This document shows, one piece after another, positions 26,909-35,043 of a stretch of 64,000 bases of DNA. The notes below the pieces were generated by a model. It was given only the letters and a program-made list of their open reading frames with translations. It was not told where the DNA came from and searched no databases. The first letter of the stretch is position 1, and each line of letters starts with the position of its first letter. This DNA comes from Lewinellaceae bacterium (GTDB lineage: Bacteria; Bacteroidota; Bacteroidia; Chitinophagales; Saprospiraceae): the NCBI GenBank assembly GCA_020636225.1, contig JACJYI010000005.1, forward strand, positions 1 through 64,000, written 5' to 3'. Made by a program: the position numbers and the translations under genes.

Positions 26909-27577
26909 ATGAAGTGTACGGTCTGTGGTTTTGAGGAGAATCTCGCTAATGCGGCTGTATGTAAGCAGTGTGGAGCTGCTTTTCTGGGCGCGAGTGCCTT
27001 TGAAGACAATAAGAAGACAACGCTGAGTCTTGGACAGGATCCGCATACGGTTACCAAATACACGGTGCTCGGCAAGCAATCAGGTGCATTGGAGCAGCCA
27101 TCCAATTCAGAGGGCCGCCAGTGTACACATTGTGGTTATCAAATGCGAAAGGGCCTGGATCTGTGTCCCAATTGTGGATTTGAGCATACATCATCAGTTG
27201 GCAATGCTGTTGTTCCAGAACAGAAGAGCACGACGAGAGTTGGTCCAAAGACGAAGCGAATAGAAGAATTTACTGGCGAGTCAGGAGGTCCGAGAATTAG
27301 TTTGATTCCAATAAATAGTAAGAAGGCTTCAAGCCTGGAAACCTATGGTCAAGAGTTGGTGCTTGATCGGGGCAAGGTGGATGAGACGGATGACACTATC
27401 TCAACCTCGACCCATCTTCGTATTTACTTTGATGAAGAAATGAAGGAGTGGAGGCTGGAAAATGCCGCCACGAACAAGGCGGTTTTTATTCAGGTAGAGG
27501 GAACCGTTTCAATTCAACCCGGGGCTGTGATACAAGTCGGTCAGAATAAACTATTTCAGTTCAAGATCGAGGATTAA
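26909..27577 (+). CDS. Double zinc-ribbon protein with C-terminal FHA-like domain
   Basis: A 222-residue cytoplasmic protein from the ATG at 26909. Two zinc ribbons stand at the N-terminus: MKCTVCGFEENL with VCKQCG, and QCTHCGYQM with LCPNCGFE, each a CxxC pair set. A linker with basic and serine-rich text follows. The last 90 residues look like a forkhead-associated (FHA) fold: LVLDRG, a DDTISTSTHLRIYFD stretch matching the S-x-x-H phosphothreonine-binding loop, WRLENAATNKAVF and VIQVGQNKLFQF. Such ribbon-FHA proteins can dock on phosphorylated partners. It opens the cluster and leads directly into kinase 1 with no gap. Confidence 0.75.
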   Translation: MKCTVCGFEENLANAAVCKQCGAAFLGASAFEDNKKTTLSLGQDPHTVTKYTVLGKQSGALEQPSNSEGRQCTHCGYQMRKGLDLCPNCGFEHTSSVGNAVVPEQKSTTRVGPKTKRIEEFTGESGGPRISLIPINSKKASSLETYGQELVLDRGKVDETDDTISTSTHLRIYFDEEMKEWRLENAATNKAVFIQVEGTVSIQPGAVIQVGQNKLFQFKIED

Positions 27578-27592
27578 TTGAATGATCAAGCT

Positions 27593-28927
27593 ATGTTAGG
27601 CGTGAAGACCAGCGGTGTGTTCTACGAGAATGAAAGGATTAGTCTTCCTGAAAAACTTAATTTCAGGCAGGGTGACTTATTGCATCTTCATACTGGCCGC
27701 TACGCAGTGTCCCGGACCCTTGGGCAGGGTGGATTTGGCACGGTCTATCAATTGCTTGATGATCGGGGTGAATCTTTTGCTTTCAAGGTTCTCGATCTAT
27801 GGCGGATGAAGCCCAATGAGTTTGATCAGATATCAGCACGGTTTGAGCAGGGCTTCAAGGCGGGCCAGGTAGAATCAAAATATCTCGTAAAAAATTATTC
27901 TCAAGGTAAGATTGCAGGGAACCCGTATATATTGATGGAGTTTTGCAGGAATGGTAGCCTTGGATCTCGACAGCGTGAGTTTTTCAAGTTTGAACGATTC
28001 GAAGATGTGGCTTTGGCTATTTTGCACGCACTTCATGACCTGCATTTAAGTGGTATCATACACCGGGATGTCAAACCTGATAATGTGTTATTTGATGACC
28101 ATGACACTCCTAAATTGACAGACTTTGATATTTCTGGAAATATCAATCAGCGGATGACATCTGCAAATTGGCGGGGAGCAGTCAAGGAAATCTGGGGTAC
28201 AGCGGTATATGCCCCCCCCGAGCAATTGAACCACAAGGATGCATATGCTTTGACCCGGCCATCTATGGATATGTTTGCATTTGGGGTAACCTGTTATGAA
28301 ACATTGACAGGTGGAAAGTATCCATATGGGAACTTTGAAGAATTTGAGAAGAATCCACTTGAGTTTTACAAGAAAGTGAAACAGGGTAAGTTTGAGCCTG
28401 TTACAGCATATCGATCGGATCTTCCGAGAGTTTGGGTAGATGCTATCCATGCTTGCCTGGTGGCTGACCCGGAGAAGCGAGTTCAATCTCCCAAAGAGAT
28501 ACTGGCTCTATTCGGATACCGCAAACCCGAATTGAATTATAATGAGTTTGTTCAGCATAATGAATGGGTCTTAAAAGTGATGAATGGTGAAGAAGTCGGT
28601 CGTGAATACAATCTGACTCGGTTGTCTAAGAGCGCAAATCGGCAAGTTCTTCGTATTGGGTGGGATGCAAAGGGAGAGTCCGTCAATGACGTTCGACTCA
28701 AGGAGACTTTTACCAAATATATCTCTGAGAGTCATGCGACTTTGGAATGGGATCGAACAGAATGGGTTATACGAGATGGACAATGGTCACGATCAAAAGG
28801 GTGGCAGTCATCGTTGAATGGCACATTGGTCAATCAGGAGAGGATAGACAGTCTCACCGGCCGAAAGCTTCAGCATGCTGACATATTAATGATAGGTGAG
28901 ACCACTTTGAAAGTTCTTCATATTTGA
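27593..28927 (+). CDS. Soluble Ser/Thr protein kinase with C-terminal FHA domain (kinase 1)
   Basis: A 444-residue cytoplasmic protein from ATG 27593; a TTG right after the upstream stop (27578) is a possible earlier start. The kinase domain spans about 36-310: glycine loop LGQGGFGTVY, ATP lysine K65 (FAFKVL), catalytic loop HRDVKPDN (D159), activation-loop end VYAPPEQ. The magnesium motif reads DFD (residues 177-179) in place of DFG. From about residue 335 an FHA domain follows, with LRIGWD, YISESHATLEW and SSLNGTLVNQERI, the last two matching the S-x-x-H and NGT loops that bind phosphothreonine. It has no membrane helix. Confidence 0.9.
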   Translation: MLGVKTSGVFYENERISLPEKLNFRQGDLLHLHTGRYAVSRTLGQGGFGTVYQLLDDRGESFAFKVLDLWRMKPNEFDQISARFEQGFKAGQVESKYLVKNYSQGKIAGNPYILMEFCRNGSLGSRQREFFKFERFEDVALAILHALHDLHLSGIIHRDVKPDNVLFDDHDTPKLTDFDISGNINQRMTSANWRGAVKEIWGTAVYAPPEQLNHKDAYALTRPSMDMFAFGVTCYETLTGGKYPYGNFEEFEKNPLEFYKKVKQGKFEPVTAYRSDLPRVWVDAIHACLVADPEKRVQSPKEILALFGYRKPELNYNEFVQHNEWVLKVMNGEEVGREYNLTRLSKSANRQVLRIGWDAKGESVNDVRLKETFTKYISESHATLEWDRTEWVIRDGQWSRSKGWQSSLNGTLVNQERIDSLTGRKLQHADILMIGETTLKVLHI

Positions 28928-28932
28928 AGCCG

Positions 28933-30600
28933 ATGTCTGTGTATCAACAAAAGGATAGATTTGATGAGTACCTGATGGAAGAATACATCGGCACAGGATC
29001 ATCAGCTGAAGTCTGGAAAGTAAGTGATCCAGATGGACATACGTTGGCGTTGAAGATTTTTGCGCCAGGTTCAGGACTTGATGATTATGGTCGATTGGTC
29101 TTTCGAGAGGAGTTTGAGAAGTCCTTTAGTCTGGAGCATCCGAATATTCTCCAGTCTATCCGGTATGGCGACTATGACGATAAGCCATTTATTATCATGC
29201 CCTACAGTGAGCAGGGTTCGCTGATGAAAGTCCTGAGGGATCGGATGTTCCAACGGAAGCGTGATGAACTTTCGTTTGAAACGTTGTTCACGGAAAGGGA
29301 GCTGGCCCTGATCATTCGTCAAGTGGCCGAAGCTTTGATCTACCTCAAGGAGAATGGCATCATCCATCGGGATATCAAACCGGATAATATTTTACTCGGG
29401 CAGCAGGATGGGCAGGTCCTTTACCTGTTAACAGATTTTGGAATCAGTACAAAGATTCGCAGAACTATTCAGAAGCAGACGCGACAGAAGATCAATACGG
29501 ATTCTGGGATGACTCCTGCGTATGCGCCTCCTGAAGTTTATCGCGGAGAGGTGTTTTCAAAAAGTGATATTTTTTCACTCGGGGTTTCCGTCTTTGAACT
29601 GGCGACGGGAGAGACACCAGCAGGGGCAAGTGGTATTGGTATCGGACTGGCCATGTTGAACGGTGCCGATGTGCCTTCTTTGAGTGGTGACTATTCCGTT
29701 CGATTTCAGGAGTTGGTTGCGTCCTGTATGCAGTTGGATGAGCAGAAGCGTTGCTCTGCAGAGGATCTGCTTTTTTGGTCATCGCATTATTTGGATCAGG
29801 GATGGTGGCCCGTTATTCAATCTCCATCAGAGGTCCAATCTTTGGATCTCCATCAAGCTACTGCTGTTTCTGATGACCCACAGAATGTGGCCGGGGTTGA
29901 GGATCAATATGATAGTGAATACCTTGCTTTTGTAAAGAAGTATGGACAGCAGCAAGTTGACAGTTCAACTCACGAGTCAACACAGGTTCCTTCTCCTGAA
30001 GCAAGTGAACAGAAGGCAAGTAATGCGAGTGATCCTGTGGTTAATTCCCCGCGAAATCCCAGGAACACATGGTCATTCTATGGCAGAAACTACTCTGTTA
30101 GAGCATCCATGATCTCTTTGGTCATTGTGCTGGCATTAGGTTATTTGGGCGCTGTTTTTCTCATTCAACGTTCTGCTAATAATGCCTGGATCAATGGTCA
30201 TGTCTCTATAGCATCCCAACGGTATTCGTGGGTTTGTACAATGACCGGGATGGACAGATTTTGTGAAAGAGCAGGAACCATGAAGACATTGGATGAGTCG
30301 TTCATCTTCGGAGGGACGTTCATCTATAATCGAGCTGTTGTTCGGGATAAGTCGACAGGTAAAAAGGGATTTATTGATAAGTCAGGGCAAGTGGTAATTC
30401 CCGCTCGGTTTGACGATGTGGGTGGTTTCAATAAATTTGGCCTTGCGGCTGCCGCTTTAGAAGCTGGAAAGTATGGCATGATCGATCTGAACGGCGATTT
30501 TGTAATCGAGGCGAAGTACAGTGGGTTGGATGTCAAGGAGGAATTTGTAGTAGGTGATCAAAAAGACACAATTTATTTTCAAACGCAGAATACGAAGTAA
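28933..30600 (+). CDS. Membrane Ser/Thr protein kinase with periplasmic WG-like repeats (kinase 2)
   Basis: A 555-residue protein from ATG 28933; the start overlaps nothing but lies five bases after the kinase 1 stop. The kinase domain (about 13-288) is canonical: IGTGSSAEVWKV, K41 (LALKIF), HRDIKPDN (D147), DFGIS (D168), AYAPPEVY. A polar, serine-rich linker leads to one transmembrane helix (about 392-412). The C-terminal 140 residues are outside the cytoplasm and contain WG-like repeats (KKGFIDKSGQVVIPARFDDV, then KYGMIDLNGDFVIEAKYSGL). Similar WG or PASTA-type tails act as sensors. Its intact DFG contrasts with the DFD of kinase 1. Confidence 0.9.
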   Translation: MSVYQQKDRFDEYLMEEYIGTGSSAEVWKVSDPDGHTLALKIFAPGSGLDDYGRLVFREEFEKSFSLEHPNILQSIRYGDYDDKPFIIMPYSEQGSLMKVLRDRMFQRKRDELSFETLFTERELALIIRQVAEALIYLKENGIIHRDIKPDNILLGQQDGQVLYLLTDFGISTKIRRTIQKQTRQKINTDSGMTPAYAPPEVYRGEVFSKSDIFSLGVSVFELATGETPAGASGIGIGLAMLNGADVPSLSGDYSVRFQELVASCMQLDEQKRCSAEDLLFWSSHYLDQGWWPVIQSPSEVQSLDLHQATAVSDDPQNVAGVEDQYDSEYLAFVKKYGQQQVDSSTHESTQVPSPEASEQKASNASDPVVNSPRNPRNTWSFYGRNYSVRASMISLVIVLALGYLGAVFLIQRSANNAWINGHVSIASQRYSWVCTMTGMDRFCERAGTMKTLDESFIFGGTFIYNRAVVRDKSTGKKGFIDKSGQVVIPARFDDVGGFNKFGLAAAALEAGKYGMIDLNGDFVIEAKYSGLDVKEEFVVGDQKDTIYFQTQNTK

Positions 30601-30610
30601 ATACAGGATT

Positions 30611-32146
30611 ATGACACGAGATACAGTACAACTGTCTGGCGGAAACAGTCTCAAGCAGACGATGGTCCAGGGATTTCGGGCAATGAGTGGTAAGGATGTA
30701 CCCAATTTTACCATATTGTTTCTGGATCCTACCCGAAATAAGCTGAAAGGGGATTTTATGAATGTGGTTGTCCCTTATGTGGAGATCGGGAGAAGCTCAA
30801 AGTGTGCTATTCGTTACGGAGAGGATTATCCCACCGTAAGCCGGGTGCATGCAGCATTGCAATCCATTAATGGGCAGGTGGTGATCAAGCATTTGGGTAC
30901 CAACCCCACTTTGGTGAATGGGCAGCCCGTCCAGGATTCAATGGTCTTGAATAATGGGGACGAGGTTCAGTTGTCTTACGAGGGTCCACGGATTCGTATC
31001 AATACCTCAGCTGTGAAGACTTCCACCATGAAGTTTACACAGCGTATGGCGTTGTATACCAGTCAGGCGTTAGTACCATACAAGAAGGCTCTTGCCATTC
31101 TGGGATCGCTATTGATCCTGGCCGTGGCTGGCTTTGGCTATGCCAATTGGCAGCAAAAGCAGACTATTGATCTGCAAGGCATGACCATTGAGGAGCAGCA
31201 ATCTCGGATTGCGGATCTCGATTCCAAACAGAATATGAATGATCAAAAGGCTAATCAACTGAGAGGACAGTTGGCCTCCAACCGGCAATACACAGCACAG
31301 CAAAGATCTGAAATGGAAGCTGAATTGAGACGATTGGAAGAAGATAACCGGATGATTGCTTCCGAATTGCAGATGTTGGCTGCTAACGCTGAGGCTGAAA
31401 AAAGCAAGATGAGTGGAGCTCAATTTCTAAAGGATCATGAAGGCGATATTTATTTTGTTTTCGCTACGGAGATGACGATAATTCCACCAGGAGGTCAACC
31501 TCAAGTAGTGACTGAAGGATTATGGACAGGCACAGGTTTTATTACCAGTGAAGGAAACTTTGTAACTGCGCGACATGTGATCAAGCCCTGGAAGTATAAT
31601 GATCCAAGTGATCCTAACGTCTTGGATTATAATGCATTTGAAATGTCCGGTGGGCAAATTGTTGTCAAGTTTAAAGCCTATTCACCTTCTGGGGATAAAT
31701 TTGATTTTACTTCGAATGAAATGAAGAGCTCTGATGCGAAGGATGAGGCATTTGATAATAATGGGAAGGCAGTTAAGATCTCTCAAACAAGCGAGACTGA
31801 CTGGGCATATATGCCTATCAATGATCGCCGGGGATCACTGGTCCCAGATCGCAAATTGGCTTCTCAATTAAATCCGGGCGATGTGGTGCATGTAGCAGGT
31901 TATCAATATTCTTATTATACCCAAGACTTGGAGAAAGGAATTTCCCCAAATTATTCTTCAACTCAGGTTGCTCAGTCCGGGCTTCGTCAGGGAGTGATTC
32001 AAACCTCCAATCGGGGATTTGGCCAGGGTTCCAGCGGCGCACCGGCGATCGTTGAAGTCGATGGTGAATTCAAATTGGTTGGTATTGCTGTTGCCGGAGT
32101 CGGATCCGAGCAGGGTTTGATTGTACCGATCGGAAATCTTCGTTAA
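30611..32146 (+). CDS. FHA - transmembrane - coiled coil - trypsin-like serine protease
   Basis: A 511-residue protein from ATG 30611. Cytoplasmic FHA domain at about 52-130: VEIGRSSKCAIRYG, TVSRVHAAL (H80) and a PTLVNGQPV loop. One transmembrane helix at about 159-177 (ALAILGSLLILAVAGFGYA). A coiled coil follows at about 181-265 (ELRRLEEDNRMIASELQML). The rest (278-511) is a trypsin/HtrA-fold protease with H322 (FVTARHVI), D397 (SETDWAYM) and S475 (QGSSGAP). The topology puts the phosphothreonine reader in the cytoplasm and the protease in the periplasm, with no PDZ domain. It sits inside the kinase/phosphatase cluster. Confidence 0.85.
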   Translation: MTRDTVQLSGGNSLKQTMVQGFRAMSGKDVPNFTILFLDPTRNKLKGDFMNVVVPYVEIGRSSKCAIRYGEDYPTVSRVHAALQSINGQVVIKHLGTNPTLVNGQPVQDSMVLNNGDEVQLSYEGPRIRINTSAVKTSTMKFTQRMALYTSQALVPYKKALAILGSLLILAVAGFGYANWQQKQTIDLQGMTIEEQQSRIADLDSKQNMNDQKANQLRGQLASNRQYTAQQRSEMEAELRRLEEDNRMIASELQMLAANAEAEKSKMSGAQFLKDHEGDIYFVFATEMTIIPPGGQPQVVTEGLWTGTGFITSEGNFVTARHVIKPWKYNDPSDPNVLDYNAFEMSGGQIVVKFKAYSPSGDKFDFTSNEMKSSDAKDEAFDNNGKAVKISQTSETDWAYMPINDRRGSLVPDRKLASQLNPGDVVHVAGYQYSYYTQDLEKGISPNYSSTQVAQSGLRQGVIQTSNRGFGQGSSGAPAIVEVDGEFKLVGIAVAGVGSEQGLIVPIGNLR

Positions 32147-32156
32147 TCCATTTAAA

Positions 32157-33227
32157 ATGACTGTCATGCGAACAATTAACATAACGTTCTTTCTTGCTTT
32201 TCTTCTAATGACCATCCGTGTCGAAACGCTTGATGCCCAGCAAGGGAAATTGCCTCCGTTGCCAGGTACTGAAAAAAGTAAAGCAAAACCAGAAGGTAAT
32301 CTGCGGCCTTCCGATACCACAGAAGGTGTTACGGAGGTCCAGGAGAATAGTGAGTATCTGATCGGCATGGCCGCAGCCATGAAAAATATGGTGCTCAGTG
32401 CCATTAAAGATGCACTCTTCGTCGTAAAGCAGGATTATTATATCGAAGATGGAAATGGTAATAAAACGGTTTCTCCGGGCAAAGACTATTTTGGACGGAA
32501 GTATGGGATTGCTGTCGCTGCCAACGGTCGATTGTGGACAATGAGCAGTCAGATCTCGCCCTGGTTAGCTGATGAAGGATTCAGTAATGTCTCCGGTGTA
32601 AAGACCCCTGTTCGTTCCACGACAGGTGTTCGCCGGCTGGATGATTTCCGAAGTTTCAAGAATCAGACCATGGTGGCTCATGTGGAGAATAACCTCTATG
32701 TGGGTTACTATGACTACCCTGAACCCATACGGTATGCCTCGATCAGCAAGAATCTCCAACGTACGGAAGGACGATTAATCCTATTCTATGTAAATAATGG
32801 AGAAGATCCGGAGACTGCAGAGGTGCAGGCAAAAGTGTTTAATATTGATCCGGACTGGAACACAAAAGGCATGATCAGAAATCCGTTGCCAGACTATAGC
32901 GATAAGCTCTTTCTGGGTGGGGTTTATGTCGTCGAAGAAAGTCCCCAGAATGTCGCTCCGCAAAAGGCAAGCGAGCAGCCCAGGAGCGGAAGAAACGGTC
33001 GGGGAAATAGTAAGCCAACTGAATCTGGGAAGACAGAAGGTCCGGCATTGGGTACGATCCAGTTCAAAGTGGTCGGACTTTATCAGCGGCAGGGCAATGA
33101 CAAGTATATTGTTACGCTGCCGGCTGAGATCGAAATGAAGGCTGAAGGTGGAGAGGCTCAGGAGAGTCAATCATCTCGATCTTCTCGTTCTGGACGGTCA
33201 GGCCGCTCGAGTCGGTCGAGAAGGTAG
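32157..33227 (+). CDS. Exported protein with basic C-terminal tail, unknown function
   Basis: About 356 residues from ATG 32157 (a second ATG at 32166 gives MRTINITFFLAF and is equally possible). A signal peptide (ending near VETLDAQ) precedes a low-complexity stretch, then a folded part with YLIGMAAAMKNMV, KYGIAVAANGRLWTM, TMVAHVENNLYVGYYDYPEP and LILFYVNNGEDPETAEV. A second low-complexity linker (AEQPRSGRNGRG type) is followed by a short strand region and a repetitive SRSGRSGRSSRS tail, strongly basic. I recognise no family. The name-less folded domain begins after the protease gene with a ten-base gap, so it is part of the same transcript. Confidence 0.6.
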   Translation: MTVMRTINITFFLAFLLMTIRVETLDAQQGKLPPLPGTEKSKAKPEGNLRPSDTTEGVTEVQENSEYLIGMAAAMKNMVLSAIKDALFVVKQDYYIEDGNGNKTVSPGKDYFGRKYGIAVAANGRLWTMSSQISPWLADEGFSNVSGVKTPVRSTTGVRRLDDFRSFKNQTMVAHVENNLYVGYYDYPEPIRYASISKNLQRTEGRLILFYVNNGEDPETAEVQAKVFNIDPDWNTKGMIRNPLPDYSDKLFLGGVYVVEESPQNVAPQKASEQPRSGRNGRGNSKPTESGKTEGPALGTIQFKVVGLYQRQGNDKYIVTLPAEIEMKAEGGEAQESQSSRSSRSGRSGRSSRSRR

Positions 33228-33267
33228 ATGGTCTTTCATCTTCTGCGTACGATAAATCAAACACGCC

Positions 33268-35043
33268 TTGCTGGAATTGCAAATCATAGGAAGAACCCAT
33301 GTGGGTCAACAACGGACTCTCAACGAGGACACCCTGGCCTTTGGGTTGGATAACGAGTGGTCCCAGTGGGCAACTGTTGAAACGTTACCTGATGAAACCG
33401 TCCAGCTAGACCGGGCCGCGATGATCCTCGCTGATGGCATGGGTGGAGCGGAAGCAGGAGAGATCGCGTCTGCACTGGCCTGTTCGTCTATGCAGGAGTA
33501 CTTTTCAAGTGCCTTGTCATCCGTTCAGAAAGACGATGATGATATCATTATTCGTCTGCGACAGGGATTGCTATTGGCACATGATAGCATTGTTGCGGAT
33601 ACGATGCTTCATCCGGCACGAAGAGGAATGGGTACCACGATCATTGCCGGTCTGATTGATTGGGGTAAACTCTATGTGATGTGGTCGGGTGACAGTCGGG
33701 TGTATCGTTACTTCCCGACAGACCAGGATTCAAGTGGAAAGGAGCATCCTGATCATCTACAAATGATCAGCCGCGATCACAGTATGGTTTGGGACATGGT
33801 CCTGCAGGGTGAGTTGACAGCAGAGGAAGCACGTGTGCATACCTACAGCAATGTCATCACCCAAAGTCTTGGCGATGTCCAGAACAAGCCATCTCCTGAT
33901 TATCGCGTGACCCCGCTCTATAAGGGAGATGTCTTGTTGTTTTGTACTGACGGGCTGAATGGGATGCTGAGCGATCAGGAAATCCAGGATCTTTTTCGAA
34001 CCCATCAGGACTTGGTTCAACTTGCCGATGCACTCATTGAAGCAGCCAACCTGGCCGGGGGGACGGATAATATCACCCTGATCCTGGTTCGCGTAACCAA
34101 TGGACCTGGCCGACCACATTTGGAGGATATCCACATTCAGGATAAAGTGGTCACCGAAGGAGGGGCTTCCCTGATGCAGAAAATGAAGCAACCTGTCGAT
34201 GGGCCCTCCGTATCACCTCCGGACCATTTAAATCAGGTCTCGCAGCTGGACCATCCGGGTCGGAGAAGAAGAACCCGTATATGGCCATTCGTGCTGCTCT
34301 TTTGCCTGTTACCCTTGTTTTTGATCGGGTTGTGGTGGTACTTGAAAGTTCCGGAAAGCAACCTGTCCATTCAGGAGCGCATCCAGTTTCTTCAGGCAGA
34401 GGACATCTCATCTTTTCTGAGTAGCAAAGAAAAATTTAAATTTGATAGCCTGGTTCGCGAATACGAGTTGGGTCAGATCAGTGAGGATAAGATGCGCGGC
34501 GCCATTGAATATTATGAACAACAGGCTGGTGTATTGAACCCAACGGGCACGTTTGGAACAGTACCGGAGGGAGAGCGGACGGAAGAAACGGAGGTGAAGC
34601 GAGAAGTGGTGGCATCCGATAGATCCATGCCTTTTTGGAATAAGCATTTTCATAAGCTTCAGAAGGATGTCCGTGTATTGATGACAGGCATTCGAAGTGA
34701 TCCAGGGCTTGGACAGAAAGAAAAGGAAGAATTTCTTACTGCCTTGATTATCCTGGAGAAGGAGATTCTGGCCTCATTTGATGAAACAGGGGTGGTCAAG
34801 TTTAAAGACGTCGAGGCCAGGGAGAAGCGTGATGAATTGCTGAAAAAGTACAAACAAGTCAGTGAGAACTATCGAAAATGGAAAGAGGAGAAAGCAGTTC
34901 CTGGCCAGGAAACAATCAGTCCGAAACAACCCGTATCCGCTCGTCAAGGTGAAGGAGAGTCAGTTTCAGACACGGTAAAGCAGCATAAGCAGATGTCTTC
35001 TCCACCGATTGATTCAGTGAAACAAAGCAATAAGAATGAATAA
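33268..35043 (+). CDS. Membrane-anchored PP2C-family Ser/Thr phosphatase
   Basis: A 591-residue protein. No ATG precedes the conserved start; TTG at 33268 or TTG at 33277 must be used. The PP2C domain (1-275) is complete: GQQRTLNEDT, LADGMGG (D56), MGTTIIAGLI, VMWSGDSRVYR, CTDGLNGML (D228) and GGTDNITLILV (D267). One transmembrane helix follows at about 339-360 (PFVLLFCLLPLFLIGLWWYL). The C-terminal 230 residues are helical and charged and would be periplasmic. It should reverse phosphorylation by the two kinases. Its membrane layout mirrors that of kinase 2. Confidence 0.92.
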   Translation: MLELQIIGRTHVGQQRTLNEDTLAFGLDNEWSQWATVETLPDETVQLDRAAMILADGMGGAEAGEIASALACSSMQEYFSSALSSVQKDDDDIIIRLRQGLLLAHDSIVADTMLHPARRGMGTTIIAGLIDWGKLYVMWSGDSRVYRYFPTDQDSSGKEHPDHLQMISRDHSMVWDMVLQGELTAEEARVHTYSNVITQSLGDVQNKPSPDYRVTPLYKGDVLLFCTDGLNGMLSDQEIQDLFRTHQDLVQLADALIEAANLAGGTDNITLILVRVTNGPGRPHLEDIHIQDKVVTEGGASLMQKMKQPVDGPSVSPPDHLNQVSQLDHPGRRRRTRIWPFVLLFCLLPLFLIGLWWYLKVPESNLSIQERIQFLQAEDISSFLSSKEKFKFDSLVREYELGQISEDKMRGAIEYYEQQAGVLNPTGTFGTVPEGERTEETEVKREVVASDRSMPFWNKHFHKLQKDVRVLMTGIRSDPGLGQKEKEEFLTALIILEKEILASFDETGVVKFKDVEAREKRDELLKKYKQVSENYRKWKEEKAVPGQETISPKQPVSARQGEGESVSDTVKQHKQMSSPPIDSVKQSNKNE

